This document shows, piece by piece, positions 8,251 through 17,193 of a DNA stretch of 64,000 bases. The stretch's first letter is position 1. Every line of letters begins with the position of its first letter. The stretch is from Rhodobacter capsulatus. GTDB lineage: Bacteria; Pseudomonadota; Alphaproteobacteria; Rhodobacterales; Rhodobacteraceae. A program made the position numbers and the translations under genes. The stretch is taken from the NCBI RefSeq assembly GCF_005144475.1, contig NZ_SWJZ01000014.1:16117-80116 (forward strand). Reading direction: 5' to 3'. The notes beneath the pieces were generated by a model, which saw only the letters and a program-made list of their open reading frames with translations, had not been told where the DNA came from and made no database searches.

Positions 8251-9120
8251 CTATCGCAGATTGCGCGCCGAGGCGCGTTCGGCCCAGCCGGTCACGCCCA
8301 GGATCGCCAGCACCATGATCAGCACGAGCGTGGCGAGCGCCGAGCCCAGCGGCCAGTTCAGCGCCGCGCCGAATTGCGTTTGCAGCAGGTTCGCCACCAT
8401 CGTCCCGTCGGGGCCGCCGACCAGCACCGGGGCGACGAAATCGCCGAAACTCAGGCAAAAGGTCATCATCGACCCCGCCACGACACCGCCCAGCGACAAG
8501 GGCGCGATCACGTGGCGAAAGGTGCCCAAAGGCCCGATGCCAAGGTCTTCCGAGGCCTCGATCAGCCCCTTGGGGATGTTTTCAAGCACCGAATAGATCG
8601 GCATCACCATGAAGGGCACGAAGATATAGGTGAGCGTGATCACCATCGCGGTCTGGTTGTAAAGGAAGGCATCCAGCGGCGTGTCGATCAGGCCCAGCCA
8701 GATCAGCGCGGAATTGAGCGCGCCATCGGTGCCCAGAATGATCTTCCAGGTATAGGCGCGCAGCAGGTAGCTGACCCAGAGCGGCACGATCACCGCCATG
8801 TAGATCAGATTGCGCAGCTTGTCGGAGCGGATGGTGAAGACCAGGAAATAAGCGAGCGGATAGCCCAGGATCAGCGCGCAACCCGTCACCATCGCGGCGA
8901 TCTTCAGCGTGCGCAGGATCACCGTCGTGTATTGCGGGTCTGAAAAGAGCTGCAGGTAGTTGCCGAACTGAAAGTCGGGCACGAAAAGCGGGAATTGCCG
9001 GGTCCAGAAGCCGACCGCGATCATCAGCAGATAGGGCACGATCAGAAGCAGAAGCGCCCAGCCCAGCGGCAGCGCGAAAAGCCCCGCCGTCAGCAGCATC
9101 GAGGAGGCGGGGCGTCTCAT
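8251..9120 (-). CDS. potB: ABC transporter permease, PotB type
   Basis: This 289-residue permease has about six membrane segments and the coupling loop DLGIGPLGTFRHVIAPLS that docks with the ATPase. The motif YNQTAMVITLTYIFVPFM matches PotB/PotH proteins. The start ATG overlaps the end of the ATPase gene (9117-9120), so the two are translationally coupled. It would form the channel with the PotC-type subunit. Confidence 0.92.
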   Translation of the reverse strand: MRRPASSMLLTAGLFALPLGWALLLLIVPYLLMIAVGFWTRQFPLFVPDFQFGNYLQLFSDPQYTTVILRTLKIAAMVTGCALILGYPLAYFLVFTIRSDKLRNLIYMAVIVPLWVSYLLRAYTWKIILGTDGALNSALIWLGLIDTPLDAFLYNQTAMVITLTYIFVPFMVMPIYSVLENIPKGLIEASEDLGIGPLGTFRHVIAPLSLGGVVAGSMMTFCLSFGDFVAPVLVGGPDGTMVANLLQTQFGAALNWPLGSALATLVLIMVLAILGVTGWAERASARNLR

Positions 9121-10217
9121 GCGGCCACCTTGGCAAACAGCATCACATCCTCGGGGGCGACGGCAAAGCGGATCGGCTGGCCCGGCAGCAGCGCATCGGC
9201 GGAAAGCGAGGAGCCCCGCGAAAGCTGCGCAAAGGCCGGTTGCACCGCGCCATCGGGCAGGAATTCCAGCCTTATGCTGTCGCCGTGAAACAGCGTGTCG
9301 ACCACCCTGCCCTGCACCAGATTGTCGCCCGTGGCGGGGCGCAGATGTTCGGGGCGGATGCCGATCAGCACCGCGCTGCCCGGATGGAAACCGCCATTGC
9401 CCGCGGTTTTGCGGCGCAACACCCCCCCGCCCGGCAGGGTGATCACGTCGAATTCGGCCTCGCGCCCGGCGTAATGCGCCTCGATCAGGTTCGTCGCGCC
9501 AATGAAATCGGCGACATAGGGCGTGGCCGGGCGGTCATACAGATCGTTCGGCGTGCCGATCTGGCGGATCCGCCCCGCCTCCATCACCACGATCCGGTTC
9601 GACAGCGCCAAAGCCTCGGTCTGATCATGCGTGACCATGAGAAAGGTGATGCCCAATTCCCGGTGCAGCCGCTTCAGTTCGACCTGCATCACCTCGCGCA
9701 GTTTCACATCGAGCGCCGAAAGCGGCTCATCGAGCAGCAGCACCCGCGGCTTGCGGATGAGCGCCCGCGCCATCGCCACGCGCTGCTTTTGCCCGCCCGA
9801 TAGCGCGCCGGGGCGTTTCGTCCCCATCTGCGTCAGCCCGACCATTTCAAGCACCTCGGCCACCTGCCGGGGAATGTCGGACCGCGCCACAGTCGAACCG
9901 CGCACGGTCAGCCCGTAGGCGACGTTTTCCGCCACCGTCATATGCGGAAACAGCGCGTAATCCTGAAACACCGTGTTCACCGGGCGGCGATAGGGCGGAT
10001 TGGTCGTCACATCCTGCCCGGCAATGCCGATCTTGCCGGAACTGGGCAGCTCGAAGCCGCCGATCAGCCGCAGCGTCGTCGTCTTGCCGCAGCCCGAGGG
10101 GCCCAGCAGCGTGACGAATTCGCCTTCGCCAATGGAGAAACTGGTTTCATGCAGCGCCTTGAAACTGCCGAAGGATTTGGTGACGCCGTCGAGCGTCACG
10201 ATAGGGCGTGAGGACAT
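9117..10217 (-). CDS. potA: ABC transporter ATPase, PotA type
   Basis: This 366-residue ATPase has Walker A GPSGCGKTT, Q-loop VFQDYALFPHMTV, signature LSGGQKQRVAMARAL, Walker B VLLLDEPLSALD and the switch His in MVTHDQTEALAL. Residues after about 240 form the OB-fold regulatory domain (TOBE_2: LIGIRPEHLRP). Length and order match PotA. It is separated from the receptor gene by 87 nt that include a GC-rich dyad, and it overlaps potB by 4 nt. Confidence 0.94.
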   Translation of the reverse strand: MSSRPIVTLDGVTKSFGSFKALHETSFSIGEGEFVTLLGPSGCGKTTTLRLIGGFELPSSGKIGIAGQDVTTNPPYRRPVNTVFQDYALFPHMTVAENVAYGLTVRGSTVARSDIPRQVAEVLEMVGLTQMGTKRPGALSGGQKQRVAMARALIRKPRVLLLDEPLSALDVKLREVMQVELKRLHRELGITFLMVTHDQTEALALSNRIVVMEAGRIRQIGTPNDLYDRPATPYVADFIGATNLIEAHYAGREAEFDVITLPGGGVLRRKTAGNGGFHPGSAVLIGIRPEHLRPATGDNLVQGRVVDTLFHGDSIRLEFLPDGAVQPAFAQLSRGSSLSADALLPGQPIRFAVAPEDVMLFAKVAA

Positions 10218-10304
10218 GGGCCAATCCTGTGCGATGCGGAAGGGGGCGACCCCGGGGCTTGGCCGGGGCCGCAGATCTGGGTGCAGGACGGTGGGGAATG
10301 GGCC

Positions 10305-11357
10305 TCAGGGCGCCGCTTTCACCGCGTTCCAGACTTCAAGATACTTGTCGAGCCGCACCGGCTGCTGCCACATCACCAGGCTTTTCACGAAGTCGATGTT
10401 GTCGACCTTGCGCTCTGCCTTCATCGCCGCATCCATGCAGCCGCCCACGGCGCCCGGGTTCACCGGGAAATAGCCGGTCGATTTGGCGATGCCGCACTGA
10501 CCCTCGGGCGATTGCATGTAGGACATGAATTTCGCGGCGCAGTCCTGGTTCGGCGTGCCCTTGACGAGCATCATCGAATCCATCCAGCCCTCGGCCTTTT
10601 CCCGGGGCGAGAATTCGGCCACGGTGAAGCCCTTGCCAAGCGCGTTCACATCCTTGCTGGTGAGCCCCGTCCAGGCGTTCGAGACCCAGACTTCGTTGTT
10701 CGCCATCAGATCCGTCAGCTCGCCCGCGCTGGACCAGTATTTGCGGATCAGCGGCTTTTGCTCGATCAGCTTGGCCTTGACCGCCTCCAACTCGGCGTCG
10801 CTCAGATCGAAGATGTTCGGAAAGCCCAGATAGCGCGCCGTCCAGTAGATCGCCGATTTGTCGTCCCAAAGCGAGATCTTGCCCTTGTAGGCCGGGTCGA
10901 ACAGAACGCCGATCGAGTCCGGCGTGCCGGTCACCTTGTCGGGGCGGTAGATCACCGAGACCGAGCCCCAGATCAGCGGCACGGCCCAGGTTTCGCCCTC
11001 GACCACGATTTCGGGATGTTTGGCGAATTCGGGATAGATGCCGTCGAGGCCGGTCACCGCCGCGGTGTCGACCGGATCGACGAAACCCGCCAGCCGCATC
11101 ATCGCCACCGTGTCAAGCGAGGGGGTGATGACGTCATAGACGCCACCGCCCGCCGCAAGCTTCGCCGCGAAATCGTCGTTCGAGCCGACATAGGTGGCGC
11201 TGACGGTGCAGCCCGAGGCTTCCTCGAAGGGCTTGAGGAAGGCGGGGTCGGCATAGCCCTCCCAGGTGAGAATGTTCAATTCGCCCGCCGCGGCCGCAAG
11301 CGGCAGGGCGGCCAGGGCAAACGCGGTCAGCGCCCGCGCGGTCCGTCTCCCAGTCAT
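10305..11357 (-). CDS. Periplasmic spermidine/putrescine-type substrate-binding protein
   Basis: This 350-residue receptor starts with an Arg-rich signal peptide (MTGRRTARALTAFALAALPL, cleavage near AAA-GE). The mature protein shows PotD/PotF family features: LNILTWEGYADPAFLKPFEE, the ligand-pocket segment YDVITPSLDTV, and WGSVSVIYRPDKV. Its ATG overlaps the stop of the upstream regulator by four bases, an unusual coupling of a receptor to its own regulator. Acidic pocket residues expected for polyamine binding cannot be confirmed by eye. Confidence 0.9.
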   Translation of the reverse strand: MTGRRTARALTAFALAALPLAAAAGELNILTWEGYADPAFLKPFEEASGCTVSATYVGSNDDFAAKLAAGGGVYDVITPSLDTVAMMRLAGFVDPVDTAAVTGLDGIYPEFAKHPEIVVEGETWAVPLIWGSVSVIYRPDKVTGTPDSIGVLFDPAYKGKISLWDDKSAIYWTARYLGFPNIFDLSDAELEAVKAKLIEQKPLIRKYWSSAGELTDLMANNEVWVSNAWTGLTSKDVNALGKGFTVAEFSPREKAEGWMDSMMLVKGTPNQDCAAKFMSYMQSPEGQCGIAKSTGYFPVNPGAVGGCMDAAMKAERKVDNIDFVKSLVMWQQPVRLDKYLEVWNAVKAAP

Positions 11358-12694
11358 GTGTCTTCACTCCTTGTTGGTTGCGTGTCGCGTGACCTGTTCA
11401 TCTTGCGGATCAGGGTCGCGACATCGATGCCGAGCGCCTTGGCGGCGCTTCGCTTGCTTCCGTGGTCGGCCACGGAATTCTCGATGGTCCGGATTTCAAA
11501 CGCCCGGACCAGATCCTTGAGCGGCAGCCCCGTCCGATCGGGGCTCCGCGGCGGGGCGGTGTCCTGCACCGGCGGCAGCTGCGCGGGCTCGGCCATGGTT
11601 TCGGCCAAAAGCGCGGCGCGGCGCAGAGCCGCGATCACTTCGCGCAGGTTGCCGGGCAGCGGACGCGCGGCCAGCGCCTTGACGAAACGCGCCGAAAGCG
11701 CCAGCGGCTGCGGCCGGGCGCGGTTGATCTCGGCCAGCCAGGCGTCCAGCAGCGGCACCAGAAAGGCGGGGTCGTCGCGCAAGGGCGGCAGGGTCAGGCT
11801 CAGCCCGCAAAGCCGGAAATAAAGCGCCTCGGGCAGCCTGCCCGCCGCGCACAGCGGCCAGAGCGGGCGCGTGGCGGTGGACAGGATCCTTGTGCCGCCC
11901 GTTTCCAGCACCACATCAAGCGTCGCAAGCAGCCGCCCGGCCAGCGCGGGGGGCAGCAGATCGACCGCCTCAAGGACAAGCGTGCCGCCCGCCGCCGCCT
12001 CGATCCGGCCGATGCGGCCCGGATCGGTGGCGCCCGTGCCGAACAATTCGGCGTCGAAGGTCGCCGCATCGAGCGCGGCACAGGAGATCGTCGCCACCGG
12101 CGCCCCCTGCCCGGCCAATGCGCGGGTCAGAAGCGTCGTCTTGCCGGTGCCGGTCTCGCCCGAAAGATGCACCGCCAGCCCCTGCACCAAAGCGGCGTCA
12201 AGCTGCCCGGCCAGCGCCTGACGCGCCGGGCTGGTGACAAAGGGCGCCTGCGGGGCCAGATCGCGGGCCAGACGGAACTGCCCGCGCGCGGGGCTGGCCA
12301 CCGGATGCGCGCCCAACTCGCGCAGCGTCACCAGCGCGGCATAGGGATCGTCGTCCTGCCGCAGGATCGAGAGCTGCGCGCTGACCGCCCGCCCCGAGGG
12401 CAAGGTGCCCGTGGTCTCGGTCCGCCGCAGCCGGATCAGCCCCTCGGACAATTCGGCCGCCAGCCGCCCGGTGCCGCGCAAAGGCCGCGCCAGATCCGCG
12501 CCCAGCAGATCGGCCCGGCTCGCGCGCAAGAGCCGCTCCATCGGCGCATTCACCAGCCGGATCCGGCCATCCAGCTCGACCAGCGCCGCGCCATCGGTCA
12601 ACCCGTTGAGAAAACTTGGAAAGCCGGGATCGTCGATGAAGCCCGGACGGCGCCGCCCCAGCCCGGCCTGCGGTTCGCTGCGATAAAACCTCAT
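11354..12694 (-). CDS. PAS / degenerate AAA+ / Fis-HTH transcriptional regulator
   Basis: This 446-residue protein has the layout of a sigma-54 enhancer-binding protein. A PAS-like domain (about 25-125) is followed by an AAA+ domain (about 150-385) and a C-terminal Fis-type helix-turn-helix (IRTIENSVADHGSKRSAAKA). Walker A is intact (GETGTGKT, 179-186). The sigma-54-contacting GAFTGA loop is absent: after AELFG the sequence reads TGATDPGRIGR. The Walker B DE pair is replaced (GGTLVLEAVD). It therefore probably controls sigma-70 promoters without ATP-driven remodelling, as TyrR and R. capsulatus NtrC do. The start at 12694 overlaps the upstream PAS gene (ATGA). A longer frame to 12871 lies inside that gene. 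Confidence 0.85.
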   Translation of the reverse strand: MRFYRSEPQAGLGRRRPGFIDDPGFPSFLNGLTDGAALVELDGRIRLVNAPMERLLRASRADLLGADLARPLRGTGRLAAELSEGLIRLRRTETTGTLPSGRAVSAQLSILRQDDDPYAALVTLRELGAHPVASPARGQFRLARDLAPQAPFVTSPARQALAGQLDAALVQGLAVHLSGETGTGKTTLLTRALAGQGAPVATISCAALDAATFDAELFGTGATDPGRIGRIEAAAGGTLVLEAVDLLPPALAGRLLATLDVVLETGGTRILSTATRPLWPLCAAGRLPEALYFRLCGLSLTLPPLRDDPAFLVPLLDAWLAEINRARPQPLALSARFVKALAARPLPGNLREVIAALRRAALLAETMAEPAQLPPVQDTAPPRSPDRTGLPLKDLVRAFEIRTIENSVADHGSKRSAAKALGIDVATLIRKMNRSRDTQPTRSEDT

Positions 12695-13827
12695 GCCGGT
12701 TCCCCCGCGGATGCGCGCCGTCGCGCGGTCTTGCGGCGGCCGCGCAGCACGTAGCGGCGCGGCCCCTCGGGCATCAGCGTGACCCGGAAAAGCCAGGCCG
12801 CGCGGGGCTGATCGGGCTCGCGCAGGGCGAGTTCGGTCTCCGCCTCGCTGTCGTCCAACGCCGCGCTGCACAGCCGCTCAAAGGCGTGCCGCGTCGCGGC
12901 CAGGCTGTCGAAGGGCGCGCCCAGCAGCCCGCTGCCGCCCAGCGCACGGTCGGCCGCCGCATTCGTCGCCAAAATGAGCCCCGCCTCGGACAGAACGAAG
13001 ATCGGATCGGGCACGGCGCCCAGAATGTCGCGCATCACCTCGGCCTCGGCGCTGATCGCGCGTTCGCGGGCGCGGCTTGGCCCGATGTCGCGGGTGGTGC
13101 CCCAAAGCCGGATCAGCTGATCATCGCGGATCAGGGCGCGGAAATCGTTTTCCACCAGCATCGGCGTGCCGTCATGGCGCTGGTCGATCGCCTGCGCACC
13201 ATCCAGCCGATAGCCCATGTGCACCAGATCGCGGATCATCGCCCGGTTCACCGGCGTTTCGGGAAAGTAGCGGCTGACCGGCTGGGTGTTGAAATCCTGA
13301 TCCGCGGGCACGGCATAAAGCGCCGCCATCGCATCGTTGCAGGCCCGCCAGCGCGCACGGTTGCGAAACACCTGATCGACGATCTCTTCCTCGGGGCGGC
13401 GCAGATCGACCGGGTCCAGGAAATCGATGCACCAGCAGGCGTCGCGGGCGGCATCGATCATCTGCGACAGGATCTCGACGCGGTCGAGCTGATCGGCAAA
13501 GGCCGCGGGCACCGCCTCGGTCAGGCGCATCACGAAAAGCCACAGCCCACCCCCGGCGCGCTGCGCGCATTGCAGCACGGCGGGCCTGTCCTCGCCCAGC
13601 ACCCGGGCCGAAAAAGCGAGCGGTTCCCAATCGGCGCCCGCGATGATCGCCTGCAGCCGGTCGGCGCTGGCCGCGGGGAACAGATCGGCCAGCCGCCCCC
13701 CGGCCGCCATGCCCCGCCCGGCCAGCCAAAGCGCGGCCGCGGGGTTGGCGGGCTGCGCGGTGCCGGGCGCGGACAGCGCCAGCACCGGCATCGGCAGTTC
13801 GGCAAAGGGGGAAGAAATCTGTGTCAT
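12691..13827 (-). CDS. PAS-domain sensor protein without kinase domain
   Basis: This 378-residue soluble protein is the first gene of the polyamine-type operon. Three PAS-like segments can be made out: residues about 8-95 (ELPMPVLALSAPGTAQPANP), 115-245 (a variant with ACWCIDFLDPVDLRRPEEE and LIRLWGTTRDIGPS) and 260-360 (ILGAVPDPIFVLSEAGLILA). No histidine kinase, GGDEF or output domain follows, and the C-terminus is basic. It is translationally coupled to the AAA+/Fis protein, so the two may act as one split regulator, with this part sensing. The signal is unknown. Confidence 0.75.
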   Translation of the reverse strand: MTQISSPFAELPMPVLALSAPGTAQPANPAAALWLAGRGMAAGGRLADLFPAASADRLQAIIAGADWEPLAFSARVLGEDRPAVLQCAQRAGGGLWLFVMRLTEAVPAAFADQLDRVEILSQMIDAARDACWCIDFLDPVDLRRPEEEIVDQVFRNRARWRACNDAMAALYAVPADQDFNTQPVSRYFPETPVNRAMIRDLVHMGYRLDGAQAIDQRHDGTPMLVENDFRALIRDDQLIRLWGTTRDIGPSRARERAISAEAEVMRDILGAVPDPIFVLSEAGLILATNAAADRALGGSGLLGAPFDSLAATRHAFERLCSAALDDSEAETELALREPDQPRAAWLFRVTLMPEGPRRYVLRGRRKTARRRASAGEPA

Positions 13828-14200
13828 CTGGCCGTCTGTCAGGGGTGATCCCCCGAGGATGCGACCTCCCGCCGCACCGGCAATCGAAATTGCGCGCTTG
13901 TCCCGCGTTTTTGGAATTTCGCTGCACTCTTGCGCATATTGCGTTGCGATTTTGCATTTTCATCCGGATCAAAGACAGGAAAAGGCTGAAAATCCGGCAC
14001 CGGGGGACGATGGCGCAGGCCGCCTGGCCCCGCTGCGGCGCCGAAACCGCGCGCCATCGCCAGGCCGCAGCGCAGCGCCCCAAGGCGCCTTGCGGGGGGG
14101 ATTCGTCGCAGCCGACGGCCCCCTCGCGGCATCTTTACGCATCTTGCCTTGACCTTTGGCCGCCCAGAGGCCAGCTTGCGCCGACTTTTGGGAGCGATCC
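13828..14200. other. 373-nt divergent promoter region, no gene seen
   Basis: This stretch separates the minus-strand PAS gene from lolC. The part from about 13890 to 13975 is clearly more AT-rich than its surroundings and holds three close TTGCG repeats (13930, 13939, 13944) followed by TTTTGCATTTTCATCC, a likely promoter and regulator region for the minus-strand operon. A perfect 12-nt palindrome CAAGGCGCCTTG sits at 14081-14092 inside a longer GC stem near lolC. No open frame here has a ribosome site or recognisable product. Confidence 0.5.
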
Positions 14201-15493
14201 ATGGCCACACGCACCGCGCCGTTTTCCGGCTTCGAATTCCTGATCGCCTGGCGCTACCTGCGCGCCCGCCGCGCCGAGGGCGGCGTCAGCGTGATGACCT
14301 GGATCAGCCTGATCGGCATCATGCTCGGCGTCGCCGCGCTGATCATCACGCTGGCCGTGCGCGCGGGCTTTCGCGCCGAATTCGTCGACACGATCCTGGG
14401 ATCGAACGCCCATGTCACCGTCTATTCCGCGCCGATGGAAGTCGCGCCCGAGACCGGGATCTTTTCCAGCCTGATGCCCGATTACGCCGACCGCGCGGCG
14501 CGGCTGGCGCAGGTGCCGGGCGTCACCCGGGCCGCGCCGCTGATCCGGGGCCAGGTGATGGCGACGATGAACGACCGCTCGAACGTCGCGGAAGTCTATG
14601 GGATTTCTTACGAAAACCTGATGACCATCCCCCGCGTCGCGCAATCGACGCAGATCGACGGGGAAATCGAAAGCTTCGGTCAGGGCATCGCCATGGGCTC
14701 GGAACTGGCGCGGGAACTGGGCGTGGCGGCGGGCGACACGGTCAAGCTGATCTCTCCGAACGGGGTCAAGACCCCCTTCGGCGTCTCGCCGCGGGTGAAT
14801 GCCTATACCGTCGTCTACATCTTCACCGCCGGGCGCTGGGACATCGACCGCACCCGCATCTACATGCCCTTCGCCGAGGCGCAGAGCTTCTTCAACCGCG
14901 AGGGCGGCGCCGACGAGATCGAGGTGATGGTGAAAGACCCCGAACGGGTCGATGACCTGACGCCGCAGCTGATCGCGGCGGGGGGCGCGGGCACGATGTT
15001 GTGGAGCTGGCGCGATGCCTCGGGCTCGTTCCTGCGCGCGCTGACGATGGAGGACAACGTGATGTTCGTCATCCTGTCCGTGCTGGTGCTGATCGCGACG
15101 ATGAACATCACCTCGGGGCTGATCATGTTGGTGAAGAACAAGGGCCGCGACATCGGCATTCTGCGCACCATGGGGCTGACCGAGGGCTCGGTGATGCGGG
15201 TGTTTTTCCTCTGCGGGGCGTTCACCGGCACCATAGGCACGGCGCTGGGCGTCGGGCTGGGGGTGCTTTTCGCGCTCAACATCAGCCATGTGATGGAGGC
15301 GGTGAACTGGGTCAGCGGCGGTGGCGCCTGGGATCCGTCGATCCGCGGCATCTATGAATTGCCCGCGAAACTGCTGCCCTGGGACGTCGCCAAGGCCGTG
15401 CTTCTGGCGCTTGGCCTCAGCTTCGTCGTGACGATCTTTCCGGCCCGCCGGGCGGCGCGGCTGAACCCGGTGGAGGCGCTGCGCTATGAATGA
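14201..15493 (+). CDS. lolC: Lipoprotein-releasing system permease LolC/LolE
   Basis: This 430-residue inner-membrane protein extracts lipoproteins from the inner membrane for delivery to LolA. It has the FtsX/MacB-type layout: one N-terminal helix ([20 protein letters not shown]), a large periplasmic domain (about 55-270) and three C-terminal helices including [19 protein letters not shown]. It ends with the family signature [17 protein letters not shown]. The ATG at 14201 follows GGGAGCG; an upstream in-frame start lacks a ribosome site. It overlaps lolD by 8 nt. Alphaproteobacteria often have a single LolC/E homologue acting as a homodimer. Confidence 0.94.
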   Translation: MATRTAPFSGFEFLIAWRYLRARRAEGGVSVMTWISLIGIMLGVAALIITLAVRAGFRAEFVDTILGSNAHVTVYSAPMEVAPETGIFSSLMPDYADRAARLAQVPGVTRAAPLIRGQVMATMNDRSNVAEVYGISYENLMTIPRVAQSTQIDGEIESFGQGIAMGSELARELGVAAGDTVKLISPNGVKTPFGVSPRVNAYTVVYIFTAGRWDIDRTRIYMPFAEAQSFFNREGGADEIEVMVKDPERVDDLTPQLIAAGGAGTMLWSWRDASGSFLRALTMEDNVMFVILSVLVLIATMNITSGLIMLVKNKGRDIGILRTMGLTEGSVMRVFFLCGAFTGTIGTALGVGLGVLFALNISHVMEAVNWVSGGGAWDPSIRGIYELPAKLLPWDVAKAVLLALGLSFVVTIFPARRAARLNPVEALRYE

Positions 15494-16169
15494 GGTGTTG
15501 CGGCTTGATGCGCTCGAAAAGGGTTACAACCGCGGCAAGGCGAATGAAATCATCGTTCTGCGCGGGGCCTCTCTGGTCATTCCGCGCGGGCAGGTGGTGG
15601 CGCTTGTCGCGCCCTCGGGGGCGGGGAAATCGACGCTTCTGCATATCGCCGGGCTTCTGGACACGCCTGATTCCGGCCGGGTGATCGTGAACGGGCAGGA
15701 TCTGACCGGGGCGAAGGACGCGGCCCGCACCGCGGCGCGGCGCGAGGCTTTGGGCTTTGTCTATCAGTTCCACCATCTGCTGCCGGAATTCACCGCGCTG
15801 GAAAACATCGTCCTGCCGCAGCTGGCGAATGGCACCGCGCGCAAGGCGGCCGAGGCGCGGGCGCAGGAATTGCTCGCCCGCGTCGGGCTGGCGGCGCGCG
15901 CCGGGCACCGGCCCTCGGCGCTCTCGGGGGGGGAACAGCAGCGCGTGGCCTTTTGCCGGGCGCTGGCGAACCGCCCTGCCCTGCTTCTGGCCGACGAGCC
16001 CACCGGCAACCTTGACCCGACCACCTCGGAAACCGTGTTCTCGGCGCTGATGGAGCTGGTGCGGGCGACCGGGCTTTCGGCGCTGATCGCGACGCACAAC
16101 CTGGAGCTTGCGGCGCGGATGGACCGGGTGTTGCGGCTGAGCGACGGGCAACTGGTGGAGGCAAAATGA
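15486..16169 (+). CDS. lolD: Lipoprotein-releasing system ATPase LolD
   Basis: This 227-residue ATPase powers the LolC/E permease. Walker A reads APSGAGKST, the Q-loop [14 protein letters not shown] is the LolD-type form, the signature is [15 protein letters not shown] and Walker B is [12 protein letters not shown]. Length and spacing match LolD. Its start lies inside the lolC 3' end and its stop overlaps the next gene by 4 nt, so the three are co-transcribed. Confidence 0.94.
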   Translation: MNEVLRLDALEKGYNRGKANEIIVLRGASLVIPRGQVVALVAPSGAGKSTLLHIAGLLDTPDSGRVIVNGQDLTGAKDAARTAARREALGFVYQFHHLLPEFTALENIVLPQLANGTARKAAEARAQELLARVGLAARAGHRPSALSGGEQQRVAFCRALANRPALLLADEPTGNLDPTTSETVFSALMELVRATGLSALIATHNLELAARMDRVLRLSDGQLVEAK

Positions 16170-16486
16170 TCGTTTACGGCATCAAGACCTGTGGCACGGT
16201 GCAAAAGGCGCTGGCGGCGCTGACGGCGGCGGGCAAGGCGCCGGTGCTGCGCGATGTGCGCAAAGAGCCGCTGACCGAGGCCGAGATCGCGGAATTCATC
16301 GCGGCCTTTGGCGACAAGCTGATCAACCGCAGCTCGACCACCTGGCGGGCGCTGTCGGAAGCCGAGCGCGACGCGCCGATCGAGTCCCTTTTGCGCGCCC
16401 ATCCGACGCTGATGAAACGGCCGGTGATCCGTGGCGACAGCCTGACGCTGGGCTGGGACGCTGCCGCGCAAATGGCTCAATTATAA
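16166..16486 (+). CDS. ArsC/Spx-family thioredoxin-fold protein
   Basis: This 106-residue protein has the arsenate reductase-like fold (YffB/Spx group). It begins [19 protein letters not shown] with the single conserved Cys at residue 9; the usual CxxC partner is Val, as in many ArsC-family members. The motif [10 protein letters not shown] near residue 80 corresponds to the KRP substrate-binding segment of ArsC. It overlaps lolD by four bases. The lack of arsenic genes nearby argues against a dedicated arsenate role; a glutathione-dependent reductase of unknown substrate is more likely. Confidence 0.85.
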   Translation: MIVYGIKTCGTVQKALAALTAAGKAPVLRDVRKEPLTEAEIAEFIAAFGDKLINRSSTTWRALSEAERDAPIESLLRAHPTLMKRPVIRGDSLTLGWDAAAQMAQL

Positions 16487-16616
16487 CTCTTTCTTACCTC
16501 CGACGCGTCCAAGTAATCTCAAAGTTGCGACATCTTATAACTTCTGGACGATAGGATGGCGCGCCTTTTCGCGCTACTTTTCCCATGGGGAAGAGGCGAG
16601 ATACAGGCAGGACGTC

Positions 16617-16898
16617 ATGACCGCAATTCCGAAGCCGCGGATAGAAATCCCGCGCGAGGAAATCCGTTCCCAGTCGCAAAGCTTCTGGACACAGCTCGCA
16701 TGGATCAGTGCGGGGGCCTCGCCGCTGATGGCCTGGCGCCGCGCCGCCCGGATGAGCGTGAGCGATCTTGCCCGGGAATCGGGCGTCGATCCCGAAACCA
16801 TCACCGCGATCGAAGCGCGGCGTCACACCCCCAGCCGGCTGGAGCTGGTCGCACTGGCGGCCTCGCTGGGGCTTGGGGTCGGCGATCTGCAAGACTGA
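16617..16898 (+). CDS. Small XRE-family helix-turn-helix protein
   Basis: This 93-residue protein carries an XRE/Cro-type DNA-binding domain in residues about 38-90: the helix-turn-helix is MSVSDLARESGVDPETITAI, followed by EARRHTPSRLELVALAASLG. The N-terminal 35 residues are polar and unassigned. The ATG follows GGCAGGACGTC. Immediately after the stop the last 19 bases of the gene, including the stop codon, are repeated (see the repeat at 16881). Target genes are unknown. Confidence 0.8.
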   Translation: MTAIPKPRIEIPREEIRSQSQSFWTQLAWISAGASPLMAWRRAARMSVSDLARESGVDPETITAIEARRHTPSRLELVALAASLGLGVGDLQD

Positions 16899-16922
16899 GC
16901 GCAGGCGATCTGCAAGACTGAG
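16881..16922. repeat. 19-bp direct duplication of the XRE gene 3' end
   Basis: GGCGATCTGCAAGACTGAG occurs at 16881-16899 and again, identical, at 16904-16922, with a 4-nt spacer. The first copy encodes the last residues and stop of the XRE protein. This looks like a recent short tandem duplication; it leaves the reading frame unaffected because the first copy retains its stop. Confidence 0.95.
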
Positions 16923-16931
16923 ACACCCCGG

Positions 16932-16965
16932 AAAAGAAAAAAGCCCGCGTGGGCGCCGCGGGCCT
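16932..16965 (-). terminator. Rho-independent terminator of the cold-shock gene
   Basis: A 7-bp stem GCCCGCG/CGCGGGC (16943-16949 with 16957-16963, 7-nt loop) is followed on the minus strand by TTTTTTCTTTTC. It begins 20 nt after the stop of the cold-shock gene. Confidence 0.85.
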
Positions 16966-16986
16966 TCTCGACGGCAGGAGCGTCGT

Positions 16987-17193
16987 TCAGAGAAGTTTCA
17001 GATCGCCCGCCGACGAGCGGCCGTCGCGCCCCGAGATCAGTTCGAAGCTGATCTTCTGGTTGTCGCTGAGCGACTTCAGCCCGGCGCGTTCCACCGCCGA
17101 GATGTGGACGAAGACGTCCTTGCCACCACCATCGGGGGCGATGAACCCGTAGCCCTTGGTGGTGTTGAACCATTTCACGGTTCCGGTAGCCAT
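16987..17193 (-). CDS. Cold-shock protein (CspA family)
   Basis: This 68-residue RNA chaperone is a single cold-shock domain. The start [20 protein letters not shown] is canonical; the two RNA-binding motifs are KGYGFI (RNP1) and VFVHI (RNP2). A longer in-frame opening upstream has no family similarity and is taken as leader. The ATG follows GAGGAGAGAG. Over 200 nt separate the gene from its upstream neighbour, in line with the long leader mRNAs of many csp genes. A clear terminator follows. Confidence 0.95.
   Translation of the reverse strand: MATGTVKWFNTTKGYGFIAPDGGGKDVFVHISAVERAGLKSLSDNQKISFELISGRDGRSSAGDLKLL

Noticed and set aside
11354..12871. Start of the AAA+/Fis regulator at 12871
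   Set aside because: The added residues are out-of-frame sequence of the PAS gene; the ATG at 12694 forms the usual ATGA overlap.
16166..16486. Arsenate resistance gene
   Set aside because: The ArsC fold is present, but no arsenic efflux or regulator gene is adjacent, and the protein lacks the usual CxxC/CxxxC pattern; it is grouped with Spx/YffB-like proteins.
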